From assembly GCA_963576725.1 (NCBI GenBank), contig OY755240.1:34576163-34640162 (forward strand): a stretch of 64,000 nt of DNA. The letters are read 5' to 3'. Below, one piece after another: positions 22,808 through 33,039 of the stretch; within the stretch, counting starts at the first letter, position 1, and every line of letters begins with the position of its first letter. This DNA comes from Azorinus chamasolen (Eukaryota; Mollusca; Bivalvia; Cardiida; Solecurtidae). The translations under genes were made by a program, and so were the position numbers. The notes beneath the pieces are model-generated. The model was given only the letters and a program-made list of their open reading frames with translations. It was not told where the DNA came from and did not search any database.

Positions 22808-22925
22808 TTATGCTCCCTGAAACTATAAGAAGGAGCATATAGGACCCGCTTTGTCCGTTCGGCCTGTGAATGTCTTCTAAAGTGCTCAACCTACATTCAT
22901 GACACTCCACATACAAATATATCTC
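22808..22925 (+). mobile_element. Pearl-like 5'-end fragment
   Basis: ATGCTCCCTGAAACTATAAG and AAGGAGCATATAGGACCCG form a head hairpin, then TTTGTCCGTTCGGCC and a non-repeat segment. The internal tandem core and tail are missing. Different family from the elements at 19228 and 54075. Confidence 0.45.
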
Positions 22926-23050
22926 ATTGAGATCAAGTGCATGGTGCAGGGGTTAAATTATAACTTTCTGAGCAGTATTTACATATTCTGATAGACCTTG
23001 TTGGGAGAAAAGGCAGCTGTGTCCAAGGATAATAACTCTGTATTTCCATT

Positions 23051-23118
23051 GCAAACAGTTAGGAGCCAGATCAGACGCCGGGTAACCCGGCGTCTTATCC
23101 GGCTCCAAACGGTTTGCC
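23051..23118. mobile_element. B-type hairpin, near-perfect
   Basis: GCAAACAGTTAGGAGCCAGA TCAGACGCCGG paired with CCGGCGTCTTATCCGGCTCC AAACGGTTTGC around GTAACC. Compensating changes (GGAGCC/GGCTCC instead of GGATCC) keep the stem. Confidence 0.75.
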
Positions 23119-23514
23119 ACTCAGATAAAAAATATCTTGAGATATTTCAACAAGGTGTATTTTTCTACATTTTACTTCAATGCATTTGCGTATAGATACG
23201 TTTAAACGGGAAATGATAACGTTTTCTCCACTGTACAAACAAACATGGCATGTATATATGAACGCCAGTTCTACAAGACAAAATTGAGTTCTCAGCTTTA
23301 ATTAGGGCGCCTTTGAACATATTATAGCTCTCCTCCACTGCAGGTTAAATGGATTCTACTGCAGGCCAAATGTCCAGAGTTTTATCTCTGATATACATAA
23401 GCGCTCAGGTTTTTTTAAATGTATTTAATCCTTATAAAATATTCATCTGCTAAATTGCTTGTCTGCTTCAAATGTGAAAGTGCTTCATAGTTTGTAAAGA
23501 TTTGTGAAAATGTT

Positions 23515-23590
23515 GTCTGTCAAATAGCTTGGATCCAGATAAGATGCCGGGTTACTTGACGTCTCATCTGGATCCAACTGTTTGCATATG
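23515..23590. mobile_element. B-type hairpin
   Basis: GTCAAATAGCTTGGATCCAG, GATGCCGGGTTACTTGACGTC, CATCTGGATCCAACTGTTTG. Confidence 0.65.
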
Positions 23591-23818
23591 GCCCTTGGTT
23601 TGTTAGTGGTAGGCTTCTTAAGGGTTGAACTTCTATTGGGTTCTGACCAACAATGGTCTTTTGAGTGTGTTCCCCTTGACTATTTGTATGTCAGGGCCTC
23701 TCTAGACAGAATGAGACGGCTTGCCATATTTTGCACACTTGTATCATGCTTTTACAGTTACTTTCACGCCTATTGAGAACAATGGGGGGGAATCATTGAA
23801 TGGACCTGGGTAATGTCT

Positions 23819-24037
23819 TTAACCCTTTCCCTCATATTAACGACTTTTGACGACTCTGGAAAAGTCACTTTGTGAAACCATTGTGAAACCATCCTATAGT
23901 AGCAAATGCTAGATATTTATCACAATGGTTTCAAGCAAAAAAAATCTAAAATTTTCCTTTTCTCTAGTTAATGCTCCTTTTCGGTAGATTTATTCAAAGA
24001 GGTTGTATCTAAAATAGCCTATGAGGTAATGGGTTAA
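23819..24037. mobile_element. D-type MITE, copy 2
   Basis: TTAA-CCCTTTCCCTCATATTA to CCTATGAGGTAATGGG-TTAA. The hairpin is partly eroded (ATCCTATAGTAGCAAATGCT). Followed directly by GCGATCACAAAC, so it probably sits in the CTTAAGCGG motif of the neighbouring C element. Confidence 0.75.
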
Positions 24038-24215
24038 GCGATCACAAACAAAAATCTTAGAATGAGTCTTAAACACATATGGTAGCTTTATGCAGGACGA
24101 GCGTGACGCAGGCAGTTTCAGCTGGAGGTGTCTTAATGACTTCAACCTGCTTTTAGCAACCATCTGTCTACATAGGTTTAATCATTAAGTGATCAATATT
24201 GACTCTGTTGTACAA
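24038..24215. mobile_element. C-type MITE, partly degraded
   Basis: CATATGGTAGCTTTATGCAG to TTTTAGCAACCATCTG, with an asymmetric tip. Its left part appears to continue across D copy 2. Confidence 0.5.
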
Positions 24216-24364
24216 TGACATATTGTTTTAATCGTTCAAACTACACCCAAGGCGTCTGTAGACAGCGTATAGACTACCGGTATATTAGAAGGATGTCTGC
24301 TCAAACAGTCTTTGTTTACGTCCGGTCCGTTCAAGCGTTTCTGTAACTACTGAGCGAATGTAGA

Positions 24365-24425
24365 ACAGCTTTGATTCTGATGAATCGTCGATGTCATGAG
24401 CGTCTCATCTTGATTCAAATTGGTC
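24365..24425. mobile_element. B-type hairpin, eroded
   Basis: TTTGATTCTGATGAATCGTC then GAGCGTCTCATCTTGATTCA. Confidence 0.45.
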
Positions 24426-24474
24426 TTTCAAGTTGCGCTTATAAAATATACAGCATATGAACAAGCATGTATAT

Positions 24475-24560
24475 AGGAGATGTCTTATCAGGGTCTACTT
24501 GGTTTGCTTACAGAATAATATTATATATGCTATCATACTGTTTCTACTATAATCGTATTG
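24475..24560 (+). mobile_element. A-type half element
   Basis: GTCTTATCAGGGTCTACTTG, then TTTGCTTACAGAATAATATT and CATACTGTTTCTAC. Right arm and start of the A body only. Confidence 0.45.
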
Positions 24561-24566
24561 GCCGTC

Positions 24567-24770
24567 TACAGTAAAATCCCTCTAAACCGGACTTTCCGTT
24601 TAGTATTAATATCAGTCTTGGAGACAGGTGGCCGCGTAATGAAGGGTGGACGTCATACACGAGCTTTCTGCATGACTTTCACCCTGCATTAATGAGCCAC
24701 CTACCTAAAAGTATATAAATTCGTCTCTGTTAGAATTCCTGTTTAGAGGGGTTTAACTATATTATAGCCT
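24567..24770. mobile_element. C-type MITE
   Basis: TA-CAGTAAAATCCCTCTAAACC to CCTGTTTAGAGGGGTTTAACTA. The tip has lost one side. This 5' end is the best in-window match for the monomer of the 16947-19065 satellite. Confidence 0.7.
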
Positions 24771-24904
24771 TATAGTTGGTCTAGTTCTGAAGGATAACAA
24801 TAATAACGATAATTATACAAAGGGATTACTAAAGAGTTTGTTGTATTATTTTTGTTCTGGATTTAGAAGCCCTCTGCTTTTAATCCGTCGCCTACTAAAA
24901 TCAA

Positions 24905-24962
24905 CATGGTGGACATTTACAAACAACTCGGCGTCTCATAAGGAGCCAAGCTGTCGGACATT
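24905..24962. mobile_element. B-type half hairpin
   Basis: TTACAAACAACTCGGCGTCT then AAGGAGCCAAGCTGTC; one arm is missing. Confidence 0.4.
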
Positions 24963-25117
24963 CAGACTATAAATGCTCAAACGTCTTAACCAATCGAATG
25001 AAAGTAAAACATGTGCAGTGTTTGAATATGTATAATTGTTTATGTGCAGAATTTGAATAGGTATACTTGTTTATGAAGAATGGAGGTTATGATATCCGTA
25101 TGTAGTTAGCTCTGGAA

Positions 25118-25510
25118 ACAATCCATAATGCCTGGTGTATGATATTGATACAATCCATAATGCCTGGTGTATGATATTGATACAATCCATAATGCCTGGT
25201 GTATGATATTGATACAATCCATAATGCCTGGTGTGTGACATTGATACAATCCATAATGCCTGGTGTATGATATTGATACACTCCATAATGCCTGGTGTAT
25301 GATATTGATACAATCCATAATGTCTGGTGTATGATATTGATACAATCCATAATTCCTGGTGTATGACATTGATACCATCCATAATGTCTGGTGTATGATA
25401 TTGATACAATCCATAATGCCTGGTGTATGACATTGACACAATCCATAATGCCTGGTGTATGACATTGATATCTGATGTATGACATTGTTATGTAGTGTAT
25501 GACATTGATA
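25118..25510. repeat. 32-bp tandem array, ~11 full units
   Basis: CATAATGCCTGGTGTATGAT plus ATTGATACAATC. Units decay to partial forms at 25465-25510. No MITE source recognised. Open frames across it are artefacts. Confidence 0.9.
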
Positions 25511-25659
25511 TCAATTTCGTTGAAACTATAGGCATTCACCGAAATGTTAATACTATTCATTTACATATACATTGTAATATTCAATATAGTTAATCTAAGT
25601 GGCATTCTTTAAGACACGCTGTTGCTAAATAACGCTGTTCTGCTTTAATTGTGTTGTAT

Positions 25660-25863
25660 TTAACCCTACCCCTGCTCCATATTCATGGGAAATAGTGACA
25701 TCGTGAATATTTATTGGCTGAATTAAGGACATTTATGTTGGACAAAAACTGTAGAATCAGATCTATATCATGCCAAAAGCAAACAGGGAAAACCCTGATC
25801 AGACAGACGGCTCCTATAGGAGCGTTCTGATTTGGATCTACACTGTTTGGAAATGCGTAAAAA
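25660..25863 (-). mobile_element. A-type MITE
   Basis: CCCTGCTCCATATTCATGGG, body AATATTTATTGGCTGAATTA and AAAACTGTAGAATCAGATCT, then a hairpin with GACGGCTCCTATAGGAGCGT. The short arm end at the right is lost where a C half begins. Confidence 0.65.
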
Positions 25864-25867
25864 ATCG

Positions 25868-25996
25868 GGAAAAGTAATGCAGAAGGCTCAAACATGAGCT
25901 TTCTGGATAACATTTGTCATGCATTAAGCTACGGCCTATTGTAAATATCAAGAATTAGACTTATTTTAAGTTGTACAAGATACAATAAATTTTACT
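25868..25996. mobile_element. C-type MITE, right half
   Basis: AAAAGTAATGCAGAAGGCTC, return arm TGTCATGCATTAAGCTACGG, then AGAATTAGACTTATTTTAAG and AAATTTTACTTTA as an eroded 3' TIR. Confidence 0.55.
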
Positions 25997-26169
25997 TTAC
26001 GTCGGAAATAAATATAGAAACATTACTGTACTACCACCTGTATCAAATGCCGATAATTGGATGCCTTTTCTGCGACCGATTTAGAGCGAGGTTACTGAAT
26101 GCACTGTGGTCACTGAGAAGGGTAATGACCATATTTATATTTTCAACTATACGTCAATGACCGATTACT

Positions 26170-26364
26170 TAATTTCTTAGATAAGGGTCAATCTGAAACA
26201 TATCTGCTCATTTTCTGATCTGCAAAACTGGTAACTAAGTTTTGATTCGTTAAAACTAGACCGTGTGTCAAACAGCCTGGATCCTGATGAGTTACTCGGC
26301 GTCTCTTTGTGAGCAAGCTGTTCGCCAATGCGAGTCAAGTCGCACTCAGCAAGCGAAGGGTTAA
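26170..26364. mobile_element. B-type MITE
   Basis: CTTAGATAAGGGTCAATCTG at the left; GTGTCAAACAGCCTGGATCC; eroded tip; then GTTCGCCAATGCGAGTCAAG and CAGCAAGCGAAGGG-TTAA at 26361-26364. Confidence 0.65.
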
Positions 26365-26559
26365 TTGTGCAGATTTTGATTACAAGCCAGGACATGGTTT
26401 TCATGAGTTTGGATACCAAAGCTTATGATTATAGACACATGTTAAGTTCTGATAGATTAATTACATTGCTCGTTGGCCAGATAGTTTAATGGATGACCTT
26501 GAACTCCATGTGCACGTTCTCCTAATATTTAGCATGCTAAAGGTAATTCGTATTTGTAT

Positions 26560-26615
26560 TTACAAACAGTTTTGATTCAGATGAGACGCCGATGTACTAG
26601 GCCTTGACCTTTAAC
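26560..26615. mobile_element. B-type half hairpin
   Basis: TTTACAAACAGTTTTGATTC and AGATGAGACGCCGATGTAC; the return arm is replaced by unrelated DNA. Confidence 0.45.
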
Positions 26616-26849
26616 CTCAATGGTAGAAACACATTCAAACTTACAGTTAATATGGGTATTTTACATTATGCCCGCATTGTTGCTTAGTGTTTTCTTGTTT
26701 AGTTTAGCTCAAATTCAAGTCACTTTGTGCAGTATTTTAGTTCCGTTTCATATAACAACATCATATACAGACCTGCCTACTGAACACATTGCAATGTCAA
26801 TGCCTTGCTTTAGGACAATTGTCTTTTAACGTAGACTGTGTTGTATGTA

Positions 26850-27030
26850 AACCTTTCAAATATTATACAAAGGTCCATATGATGGCATATGTACAAAGGC
26901 TGTTGGGCTCAGATACTGTCCACTCAGACCTATATTATACCATAAGCAAACAGAGCAGGTATACAAGAGCCGTCTGATCTTTGTCTACTCTGTTTGTTAA
27001 ATCGTGAAAAGGTGTCTATATGAAGGAGCG
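26850..27030 (-). mobile_element. A-type MITE, partial
   Basis: CAGATACTGTCCACTCAGAC, CATAAGCAAACAGAGCAGGT, a truncated left stem, then AGAGCCGTCTGATCTTTGTC and TGAAAAGGTGTCTATATGAA. Confidence 0.55.
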
Positions 27031-27100
27031 GGCTAATGCATGGTTACAGCTTCTCTGGAGGAGTTTGTATGGTGACTTTTACCCTGCACTAACCTATAAC
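27031..27100. mobile_element. C-type hairpin remnant
   Basis: GGCTAATGCATGGTTACAGC, TTCTCTGGAGGAG, then CTTTTACCCTGCACTAACC. Confidence 0.4.
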
Positions 27101-27118
27101 ATGTCTTACATATCGATA

Positions 27119-27367
27119 TTAACCCTTCGCTTGCTGAATTTTAAAATACATTTCTCCTTCTTTACCCATGCCCTGTTGTATAATTACATATATCTTCACT
27201 GTGTACAAGTATTTCGCTGTGCAATCACTGCTGTGGAGTGCACTGGTTGCACAATCAACTTGTAAATAGTGCAGACCCTGAAGAGACAGCTCCCGCAGGA
27301 GCTGTCTCATCTGGGTCTTCACTATTTACAGGTAGGTATATTGACGCGAATAGCAAGCGAATGGTTA
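27119..27367. mobile_element. E-type MITE, copy 1 (piggyBac-like)
   Basis: TTAA-CCCTTCGCTTGCT to AGCAAGCGAATGG-TTAA, 249 bp. Contains an internal A-like hairpin (GTAAATAGTGCAGACCCTGA, tip GCTCCCGCAGGAGC). Copies at 30679 and 56357 are nearly identical throughout, so the family moved comparatively recently. Confidence 0.85.
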
Positions 27368-27469
27368 ATACTAATTTGAAAATGCGTTCAGAGAGGTTTG
27401 TCTGCGTCGAATTATGTTTGCCCGCAACCTATAATTTGCGCTTAAACCCGTATCGTGCTAATTGAAACC

Positions 27470-27570
27470 TTACTTTCATTTGCAAACAGCTGGGATCCAG
27501 ACGAGACTCCGAGTAAATCGTCTTATCAGTATCCACGCCATTTGACAATTGGTCAATACTAAATAGTTTC
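27470..27570. mobile_element. B-type hairpin
   Basis: TTGCAAACAGCTGGGATCCA, GAGACTCCGAGTAAATCGTCT, then CCATTTGACAATTGGTCAAT. Confidence 0.6.
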
Positions 27571-27587
27571 ACAAAATTGAAGTTAGC

Positions 27588-27722
27588 AAAGTAGTTGCAG
27601 CATATGAAAGTAGTTGCAGCATATGAAAGTAGTTGCAGCATATCATAGTAGTTACAGCATATCAAAATAGTTGTAGCATATCATAGTAGTTACAGCATAT
27701 CAAAATAGTTGTAGCATATCAA
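27588..27722. repeat. 19-22-bp tandem array, ~7 units
   Basis: AGTAGTTGCAGCATATGAA and derivative AGTAGTTACAGCATATCA with AAATAGTTGTAGCATATCA. It lies where B elements carry GAAGTAGTC, so it may derive from the B long arm. Confidence 0.8.
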
Positions 27723-27744
27723 AGTTTGGAGCAGGCATACTGTA

Positions 27745-27904
27745 GAGCATATCGTAATTGGCCATCAAAAATAGGTCTAATTACATGTATAGGTTTGTAA
27801 GATAGGTGGTAGCTTAATGCAGGTCAAGTGTACTCTTACTTTTGTCCCGTATTTCAGACTCTTCTGTTCAATAAATGAATGGCCGCTTAGGACAGGTTCT
27901 ACTA
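27745..27904. mobile_element. C-type MITE
   Basis: ATTGGCCATCAAAAATAGGT, GGTGGTAGCTTAATGCAGGT, a tip deletion, then GGCCGCTTAGGACAGGTTCT ACTATA. Confidence 0.6.
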
Positions 27905-28494
27905 TAATCTGTAAAAGCAGGATAAAGAGTAAACATGACTCTTGCGACAAGTTGAGCAGATGACAGTTTGATTAACGCCATGAATATTGACACTCTGTTA
28001 TATGATAGGCAAACACTGATTGAATGAGTTCCTAACAACGGCCCATATCTTTATCAAAGCGCTAATTTGTCATTTTTTCTTTGCGTTTGGAAACGTCTTT
28101 TAAAGTATCTGTAATAGTTCAATTATCATAAACACGGTGTGTCTATCATTTAAATGATTTGTAAGGTAAAGACAAAATCACGGGTTGGGCGCAAAACCGT
28201 AGTAACTTTAGTCTGTCAGAGAAATAATGATATTGTTTACAAATAGTTTGAATACAGATTAGACGGCGAATATCGTCAGAATCTCGTTACGTTCGGATTT
28301 GATCGACATACGGACAATGCTATTGATACACGAAAGGAAATATTTATTATTGAAGTAGATTAAAACAAATTAATTGTTGAAAAGGCTTGAATAATGCGAT
28401 ACAACAGTTTTGTACCGTCTTCAACTTGTATATATACGCCTATTTTATCTTAAACCCCGACATTAGCCTTTAGACGGTTGGAAACGATCGTCCT
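27905..28494. other. No gene seen
   Basis: One eroded A/B-like arm at 28236-28262 (TTTACAAATAGTTTGAATAC). Nothing else supported. Confidence 0.4.
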
Positions 28495-28572
28495 ACCATT
28501 GGCAAACAGTGTATAGCCAGATCAGAGGGCTCCTAGAGGAACCCTCTTATCAGAATGTGCAGGGTTTGTCAT
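28495..28572. mobile_element. A-type hairpin
   Basis: GGCAAACAGTGTATAGCCAG, stem AGAGGGCTCCTAGAGGAACC, then CAGAATGTGCAGGGTTTGTC. Confidence 0.55.
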
Positions 28573-28744
28573 TCAAACTCCTTTAGCAAAGTCATTCATA
28601 CTGGATATACTCTATTGTTAAGCATTGACTGACCATTCCTCTTTGAATATTCAGCAATCAAAAGTTGTACATTTAACCTGCTTAGCAAGTGTTCATCGAT
28701 AGTAACTTTTGTCTCATCAGAGTACATATTTATCGTGAACAGTA

Positions 28745-28850
28745 TGACAGTGTCAAGCAGCTTGCATCCTCAAGAGACGTTGAGTTACTCGGCGTCTGAT
28801 CTGGATCTAGTCTGTTTGCCAATGTTGTCTTACGTTTGCCAACAGCAGGC
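28745..28850. mobile_element. B-type hairpin
   Basis: GTGTCAAGCAGCTTGCATCC, GACGTTGAGTTACTCGGCGTC, GATCTAGTCTGTTTGCCAAT. Confidence 0.65.
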
Positions 28851-29084
28851 TAAATAGAAGTTTGGCACCTACTGCCGCACGTGCGTTTCATTGATCTTGA
28901 TAGATAAAATTATGAGTCTTCCGTGAGGTAGATTGACATTTGATCAGAATAAAACACCTTTAAATAGGTGTTTTGTACATGTAGTTCTAAACGGTTGGAC
29001 GTGGTCCTTCTCAAACATTAGACTGAGTTTGTTTCAGCTGTAAACGTTTTTGGCAGCCATTTTAAGGCTATTGTTTATGACAAA

Positions 29085-29160
29085 CATTTGTAAACAGATA
29101 TGACCCAGATCAGAAGAGGAACACTGTGGCGTCTGATCAGGATCAACACTATGTATAACA
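29085..29160. mobile_element. A-type hairpin
   Basis: TTGTAAACAGATATGACCCA, an eroded tip, then GCGTCTGATCAGGATCAACA. Confidence 0.5.
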
Positions 29161-29286
29161 ATGAAGCAGACGTGACACTTTTCACACCAAGGGATGAACG
29201 AAATAATGCATAAGCATCCCAGCTTATTTACCTTCGACAAAGGTGCTAACTGTTATTGTAAATCCATACATTTAACTATCCTCTTG

Positions 29287-29511
29287 TTAACCCTATCATT
29301 CATACTGACGCCATTTTGACGGCTTTGTAAAAATGATTCATTGAAACCATTGTGATAGATAGTGCATTTGCTCCTATGGAGCAAATGCTCTATTTGTTAC
29401 AATGGTTTCAAAACTAAATTACAACAGTTTCCTTTTCGCTAGTAAATGCTCGTTTTAGTAGATTTATTCAAAGAGGCTAGGTCTAACACTACCGTATTAG
29501 GAAGGAATTAA
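29287..29511. mobile_element. D-type MITE, copy 3
   Basis: TTAA-CCCTATCATTCATACTG to TTAGGAAGGAA-TTAA. The hairpin is GATAGATAGTGCATTTGCTC against its complement with tip CTATGG. Its right TTAA joins a B element's left arm. Confidence 0.75.
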
Positions 29512-29705
29512 GCTCGACCTGACTATCACTTACAAACAGCTTGGAATTAGATGACAGTAATTAGATGACAGTAATTAGATGACAGTTATTAGATGACAGT
29601 TATTAGATGACAGTTATTAGATGCTATTAGATGACAGTTATTAGATGACAGTTATTAGATGACAGTAATTCGGCGTCTCGCTCTGACCCATGCCGTTTGA
29701 CACTC
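29512..29705. mobile_element. B-type MITE expanded as a 15-bp array
   Basis: AGCTCGACCTGACTATCACT and ACAAACAGCTTGGA form the left arm; ATTAGATGACAGTTA repeats about nine times (29554-29668, one unit shortened); then AATTCGGCGTCTCGCTCTGA and GCCGTTTGACACTCGG complete B. The expansion replaced the hairpin tip. Confidence 0.85.
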
Positions 29706-29866
29706 GGTGATAAATTTCTTAAAAACATAAAACTTACCAGATGTCAGTAAAAACTATAATAGCTCACGGCTTGGGCAGCCTTCATTTTGTTCATCATGTG
29801 AAGAATTAAACAATAGAGCAACGCCTTATCGTGTTAGTAATCGTACCTCACATACATGGGCTATAT

Positions 29867-30165
29867 ACAATATACATGGTACAGACACAATATACATGGT
29901 ATAGACACAATATACATGGTATAGACACAATATACATGGTAAAGACAAAATATACACGGTATAGACACAATATACATGGTATAGACACAATATACATGGT
30001 ATAGACACAATATACATGGTAAAGACAAAATATACATGGTATAGACACAATATACATGGTAAAGATACAATATACATGGTATAGACACAATATACATGGT
30101 ATAGACACTGTATAGATGGTATAGACACAATATACATGGTATTGACACAATATACATGGTGTTGG
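29867..30165. repeat. 20-bp tandem array, ~15 units
   Basis: TATACATGGTATAGACACAA with few variants (AAAGACAAAA). No MITE source seen. Antisense open frames are artefacts. Confidence 0.95.
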
Positions 30166-30265
30166 CATATCTATACAATGAGAATCAATTGGGTAACATT
30201 TCGTCATTCTTAATGTGGATAAAATACGGTTGTTACTTTACTCTTTACTTGACAGTCCTGTCATA

Positions 30266-30345
30266 AACACCATTGCAGTAGACCCAGATCCTGTCAACCC
30301 AGATCCTGTAGGAGTTGTGGGTTGGGGTCTTATGTTTGCTTATAG
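30266..30345. mobile_element. A-type hairpin with a short internal duplication
   Basis: CATTGCAGTAGACCCAGATC, CTGTCAACCCAGATCCTGTA (CAACCCAGATCCTGT echoed), then GGAGTTGTGGGTTGGGGTCT. Confidence 0.5.
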
Positions 30346-30499
30346 AATACATGTGAACTATTGAATTGCTTTTACATTTACTGCAATAGCCAAAACTTCA
30401 TGTTTTCATATTACATATACATGTATTATAAAATGCAGTTTATTCATATAAATATTATAATATTATTTCAGACGTGTATATTTATTAAACCTTTACTTT

Positions 30500-30975
30500 G
30501 TGTAAACGCCCTTTTTCACGCCTTTGCAATCAGAGCAGACCCAGCTTATACGTTTTTGTAGGAACTATCTGATCAGGATCTGCTCTGTGAGCTTATGATA
30601 TTATATAGGTATGACTCTACAGCGTATGCCACTGGCATACATTTCTGAGTTTATGTGCTTTTATAACAATTGATCTAATTAAACCTTCTCTTGCTGAATT
30701 TTAAAATACATTTCTCCTTCTTTACCCATGCCCTGTTGTATAATTACGTATATCTTCACTCTGTACAAGTATTTCGCTGTGTAATCACTGCTGTGGAGTG
30801 CACCGGTTGCACAATCAACTTGTAAATAGTGCAGACCCTGATGAAACAGCTCCTGTAGGAGCTGTCTCATCTGGGTCTTCACTATTTACAGGTAGGTATA
30901 TTGACGTGAATAGCAAGCGAAGGGTTAACATTTATGATGTCACTATTTCCTACGTGACTATTAATGCAGTAACTG
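30500..30975 (+). mobile_element. A-type MITE interrupted by E copy 2
   Basis: CCCTTTTTCACGCCTTTGCA, then the hairpin AGCAGACCCAGC...GATCAGGATCTGCTCT, then TATGTGCTTTTATAAC up to CTAA-TTAA at 30682. After E2 the A body resumes exactly: TTAA-CATTTATGATGTCACTA, then TATTAATGCAGTAACTGG. Confidence 0.75.
30679..30928. mobile_element. E-type MITE, copy 2, nested in A
   Basis: TTAA at 30679-30682 and 30925-30928 with ACCTTCTCTTGCT / AGCAAGCGAAGGG ends, 250 bp. The host normally reads CTAATTAATATTCATGATG, so removing E2 and one TTAA restores it: direct evidence for TTAA target duplication. Confidence 0.9.
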
Positions 30976-31030
30976 GTTGATACGCAGTTCATTGTTGATA
31001 CGCAGTTCATGGTTGATACGCAGTTCATTC
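30972..31030. repeat. 20-bp triplication
   Basis: GGTTGATACGCAGTTCATT repeated three times. Confidence 0.85.
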
Positions 31031-31339
31031 GTCAATGAACATTGGCTACCTCAAGTAAACTATGAATCTAAATATACTAGGCTAACAGTGTAAACTGTTG
31101 GTTACCTGAGCTGGGTGTGCAGTGTTTGCTTCACACGTGGTTACAATTATAGCAATAAACGTTCTTGCGGCAATGTTCCTGTAAACATGATTCATTCGTA
31201 TTTTGGACGTATTTATATTCCACAAATGTCCCAAATTTGGTTATTATATAAGTTTGTTATAAGCGCATTCTTTGACGGCCTAGATCTAGCCAGAGTTGTC
31301 GTTACTGTGGAGAACGTAGCAAGGTCGACAACTTTAGTC

Positions 31340-32142
31340 AGAGGATGCGTAGTAGGCCTACTCCGGCTATGTGCAATGTGTCTGTAGATTACAGAAAATG
31401 CGTAGTAGGGCTACTCCGGCTATGTGCAATGTGTCTGTAGATTACAGAAAATGCGTAGTAGGCCTACTCCGGCTATGTGCAATGTGTCTGTAAATTACAG
31501 AGGATGCGTAGAAGGGCCTACTCCGGCTATGTACAATGTGTCTGTAAATTACAGAGGATGCGTAGTAGGACCTACTCTGGCTATGTGCAATGTGTCTATA
31601 AATTACAGAGGATGCGTAGAAGGGCCTACTCCGGCTATGTGCAATGTGTCTATAAATTACAGAGGATGCGTAGTAGGACCTACTCCGGCTATGTGTAATG
31701 TGTCTATAAATTACAGAGGATGCGTAGTAGGCCTACTCCGGCTATGTGCAATGTGTCTATAAATTACAGAGGATGCGTAGTAGGACCTACTCTGGCTATG
31801 TGCAATGTGTCTATAAATTACAGAGGATGCGTAGAAGGACCTACTCCGGCTATGTGCAATGTGTCTATAAATTACAGAGGATGCGTAGTAGGCCTACTCC
31901 GGCTATGTGCAATGTGTCTGTAAATTACAGAGGATGCGTAGAAGGGCCTACTCCGGCTATGTGCAATGTGTCTATAAATTACAGAGGATGCGTAGTAGGA
32001 CCTACTCTGGCCATGTGCAATGTGTCTGTAAATTACAGAGGATGCGTAGTAGGACCTATTCTGGCTATGTGCAATGTGTCTGTAAATTGCAGAGGATGCG
32101 TAGTAGGACCTATTCTGGCTATGTGCAATGTGTCTGTAAATT
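31340..32142. repeat. 53-54-bp tandem array, ~15 units
   Basis: AGAGGATGCGTAGTAGGCCT, ACTCCGGCTATGTGCAATGT and GTCTRTAAATTAC make the unit. GTAGGCCTAC is palindromic in part of the units. An A-insertion (GGACC) or GAAGGGCC variants alternate, hinting at dimeric higher-order structure. No source element recognised. Confidence 0.95.
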
Positions 32143-32509
32143 ACGCGTTTCAGAAGTCTGTTGAAATTGTGACAGTTTCGTGTTAAAGTATCAATGTCTC
32201 GCATGTTACTCACCAGCGGTTTAGGGAAAATATTCGCGCTTTGTGGTTCCGTATCAGTCATAACTACTCGGTTGTGTTGCGATCGGTTCTTCGATGTGTT
32301 TTCCATGTTCGTTAATGATAGCTCAGTACTATTTTGTTCTAGAACAATAACTTATGAGTCTCGCTGTAAACCGTTATAATTGATTCACAAAAGTGATTTA
32401 AGTTGTTTATGAAAATGTTCATAAATGGTCCAAACAGTATTAGATAAATAGCTATGGGATACTTTAATAAAAAGAAGCGCGTAATTTATAGACAGATTGT
32501 CTTTAATAG
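32143..32509. other. No gene seen
   Basis: Two short overlapping frames on opposite strands (32194-32379 +, 31872-32306 -) have no domain, and one runs out of the array. Not annotated. Confidence 0.4.
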
Positions 32510-32800
32510 TGTGACAACTCTAGGTAATAATACAACCAGGAACGACAACTCTAGGTAATAATGCTATCAGGAATGACAACTCTAGGTAATAATACTACCA
32601 GGAACGACAACCCTAGATAATAATGCTATCAGGAATGACAACCCTAGGTAATAATGCTATCAGGAATGACAACTCTAGGTAATAATACTATCAGGAATGA
32701 CAACTCTAGGTAATAATGCTATCAGGAATGACAACCCTAGGTAATAATGCTATCAGGAACGACAACTCTAGGTAACAATGCTATCAGGAATGACAACGCT
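32510..32800. repeat. 31-bp tandem array, ~9 units
   Basis: GACAACTCTAGGTAATAATG plus CTATCAGGAAT. Minor variants CTACCAGGAAC and ACCCTAGAT. Confidence 0.95.
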
Positions 32801-33039
32801 TGAAAGAGACTGTGTTGTTATTTGCAAACGCACAAAAAAATGATAAACATAGAACCGTATACGCCTATGTGCAATGTTACACAACAGTGAATAGGAAAGT
32901 AGGGTTTTGGCTCCTTTATCTTCTAATTTCGTAATCCTATTCTTGCAACGAATGGAGGTTTCATTTATTTCTCTGGTGCTTATACTGTTATAACAGGCAG
33001 CGAAGGAGCACGTGGTTTTGTAAAGGAAGAACCTTTTAC

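Noticed and set aside
27119..27322. 67-residue minus-strand frame (MKTQMRQLLREL...) seen three times
   Set aside because: It recurs at 30679 and 56357 only because the E MITE is repeated; the elements are non-coding.
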